NCBI GenBank assembly: GCA_037133495.1
Contig: JBAXOA010000105.1
Location: 1-15,507 of the forward strand
Origin: JAAFHB01 sp037133495
GTDB taxonomy: Bacteria; Bacteroidota; Bacteroidia; Bacteroidales; Prolixibacteraceae
Direction: 5' to 3'
Length of the DNA: 15,507 nt
Shown here in pieces: positions 15,101-15,507 of this stretch. The position numbers and the translations under genes were made by a program. The notes beneath the pieces were generated by a model. That model did no database searches. It had not been told where the DNA came from and saw only the letters and a program-made list of their open reading frames with translations. The first letter of the stretch is position 1. Each line of letters opens with the position of its first letter.

Positions 15101-15507
15101 CTAGAATCCAGCCGTACTCCATCCATTCCGGTAGTTGCGGCGAAGGTATTTGTTGACATCCGGGTCATTAGGAAACTTCATGTTGACAGCATCCCAATTC
15201 AGCAGCCTGTCAGGCACCCGAATTGCTACCGTACCCAGAAGAATAGCTTCAGTCATAGGTCCGGTCTGTTTGAAATGAGAAGCGGTTATTGGACCGCCCA
15301 AACATGCAACCACAAAGTTGTAATAATGATTTTGAGCTTCGAGCTGGGGTGATTTATAATTTTTAAATTTACTTTCGGGCAGAAGAACAGGAATCCCGTT
15401 GTGGGGAATAAGCAGGGCCCCTTCCGTACCAATCAACATTGAAGATTCAGCAGGATACTCCTTTCCGGGGTATAAGTCCATGATCTCCTTTGGCGGATAA
15501 AACTCTC
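15101..15507 (-). CDS. Gfo/Idh/MocA-family oxidoreductase, C-terminal part (partial, 5' end outside window)
   Basis: The frame stays open to the window edge, so about 135 residues of the C-terminal part are visible. They match the 'C2' C-terminal domain of Bacteroidota/Planctomycetota Gfo/Idh/MocA dehydrogenases. Visible marks are YPPKEI near the edge, then LIGTEGALLIPHNG, PVLLPESKF, HYYNFVVACLGG, TEAILLGTVAIRVP, LNWDAVNMKFPND and the closing NKYLRRNYRNGW. The N-terminal NAD(P)-binding Rossmann domain lies outside the window. Such enzymes act on sugars or sugar alcohols, and many carry a Tat signal, which cannot be checked here. An internal ATG at 15481 is not the real start. It is unrelated to the accessory clusters to its left and marks ordinary metabolic DNA. 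Confidence 0.92.
   Translation of the reverse strand, partial: EFYPPKEIMDLYPGKEYPAESSMLIGTEGALLIPHNGIPVLLPESKFKNYKSPQLEAQNHYYNFVVACLGGPITASHFKQTGPMTEAILLGTVAIRVPDRLLNWDAVNMKFPNDPDVNKYLRRNYRNGWSTAGF

Noticed and set aside
14916..15104. 62-codon rightward, lysine/arginine-rich frame with a TTG start
   Set aside because: Its start lies inside the right arm of the two-way terminator and its end runs into the 3' end of the oxidoreductase gene. I cannot exclude a small gene remnant but cannot support one.

Overview
The window looks like a chromosomal piece of a Bacteroidota genome, probably of the Cytophagia/Cytophagales type. The DNA is AT-rich, most starts lack a clear Shine-Dalgarno sequence, and the gene families fit: an ECF-like sigma factor with a membrane partner, a secreted TPR-CHAT protein, a caspase-family protein, and at the right edge a Gfo/Idh/MocA oxidoreductase with the 'C2' C-terminal domain. 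This assignment is inferred from gene content; there is no rRNA or other marker here. I saw no tRNA, rRNA, CRISPR array or transposase.

Left part (1-9891). After a short rightward ORF of unclear status (150-362), seven genes run leftward. Reading with transcription they are: a four-TM protein with coiled coils on both sides (9891-8638), a lipoprotein with a divergent von Willebrand A-like fold (8599-7745), an exported caspase/metacaspase-like protease (7562-6684), an ECF-like sigma factor starting 1 nt after the caspase stop (6682-6122), a single-pass membrane protein that looks like an anti-sigma factor with a TPR-like outer part (6113-5469), a 1404-residue exported TPR-CHAT protease (5384-1170), and a cytosolic FRG-domain protein (1128-385). 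The last five are closely packed and probably form one operon. It combines two clan CD His/Cys proteases outside the cytoplasm, a membrane-spanning sigma partner, and a cytosolic FRG protein. My reading, which is inference, is an envelope sensing, signalling or conflict module; it is the best candidate here for an undescribed system. The CHAT protein's TPR array is a three-fold tandem copy of a four-TPR block (3 x 504 bp).

Middle part (9892-13941). After a 437-nt gap with no convincing gene come six leftward genes: a protein of unknown family (13941-13306), two tandem diverged paralogues of about 130 residues (13267-12863, 12857-12474), a WYL-domain transcription regulator (12436-11372), a 98-residue protein of unknown function starting 2 nt after the WYL stop (11369-11073), and a protein resembling the uracil/hypoxanthine-DNA glycosylase superfamily (10982-10329). 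The first five have gaps of 2-38 nt and look like one operon. The glycosylase-like gene follows after 90 nt and may belong to it.

Right part (13942-15507). This is scar-like DNA: a perfect 57-nt palindrome (14041-14097), a 36-codon fragment resembling the C-terminus of DUF2779 nuclease-like proteins (14168-14278), a small three-TM protein (14282-14578), a strong two-way terminator (14873-14920), and the C-terminal part of a leftward Gfo/Idh/MocA-family oxidoreductase that runs off the edge.
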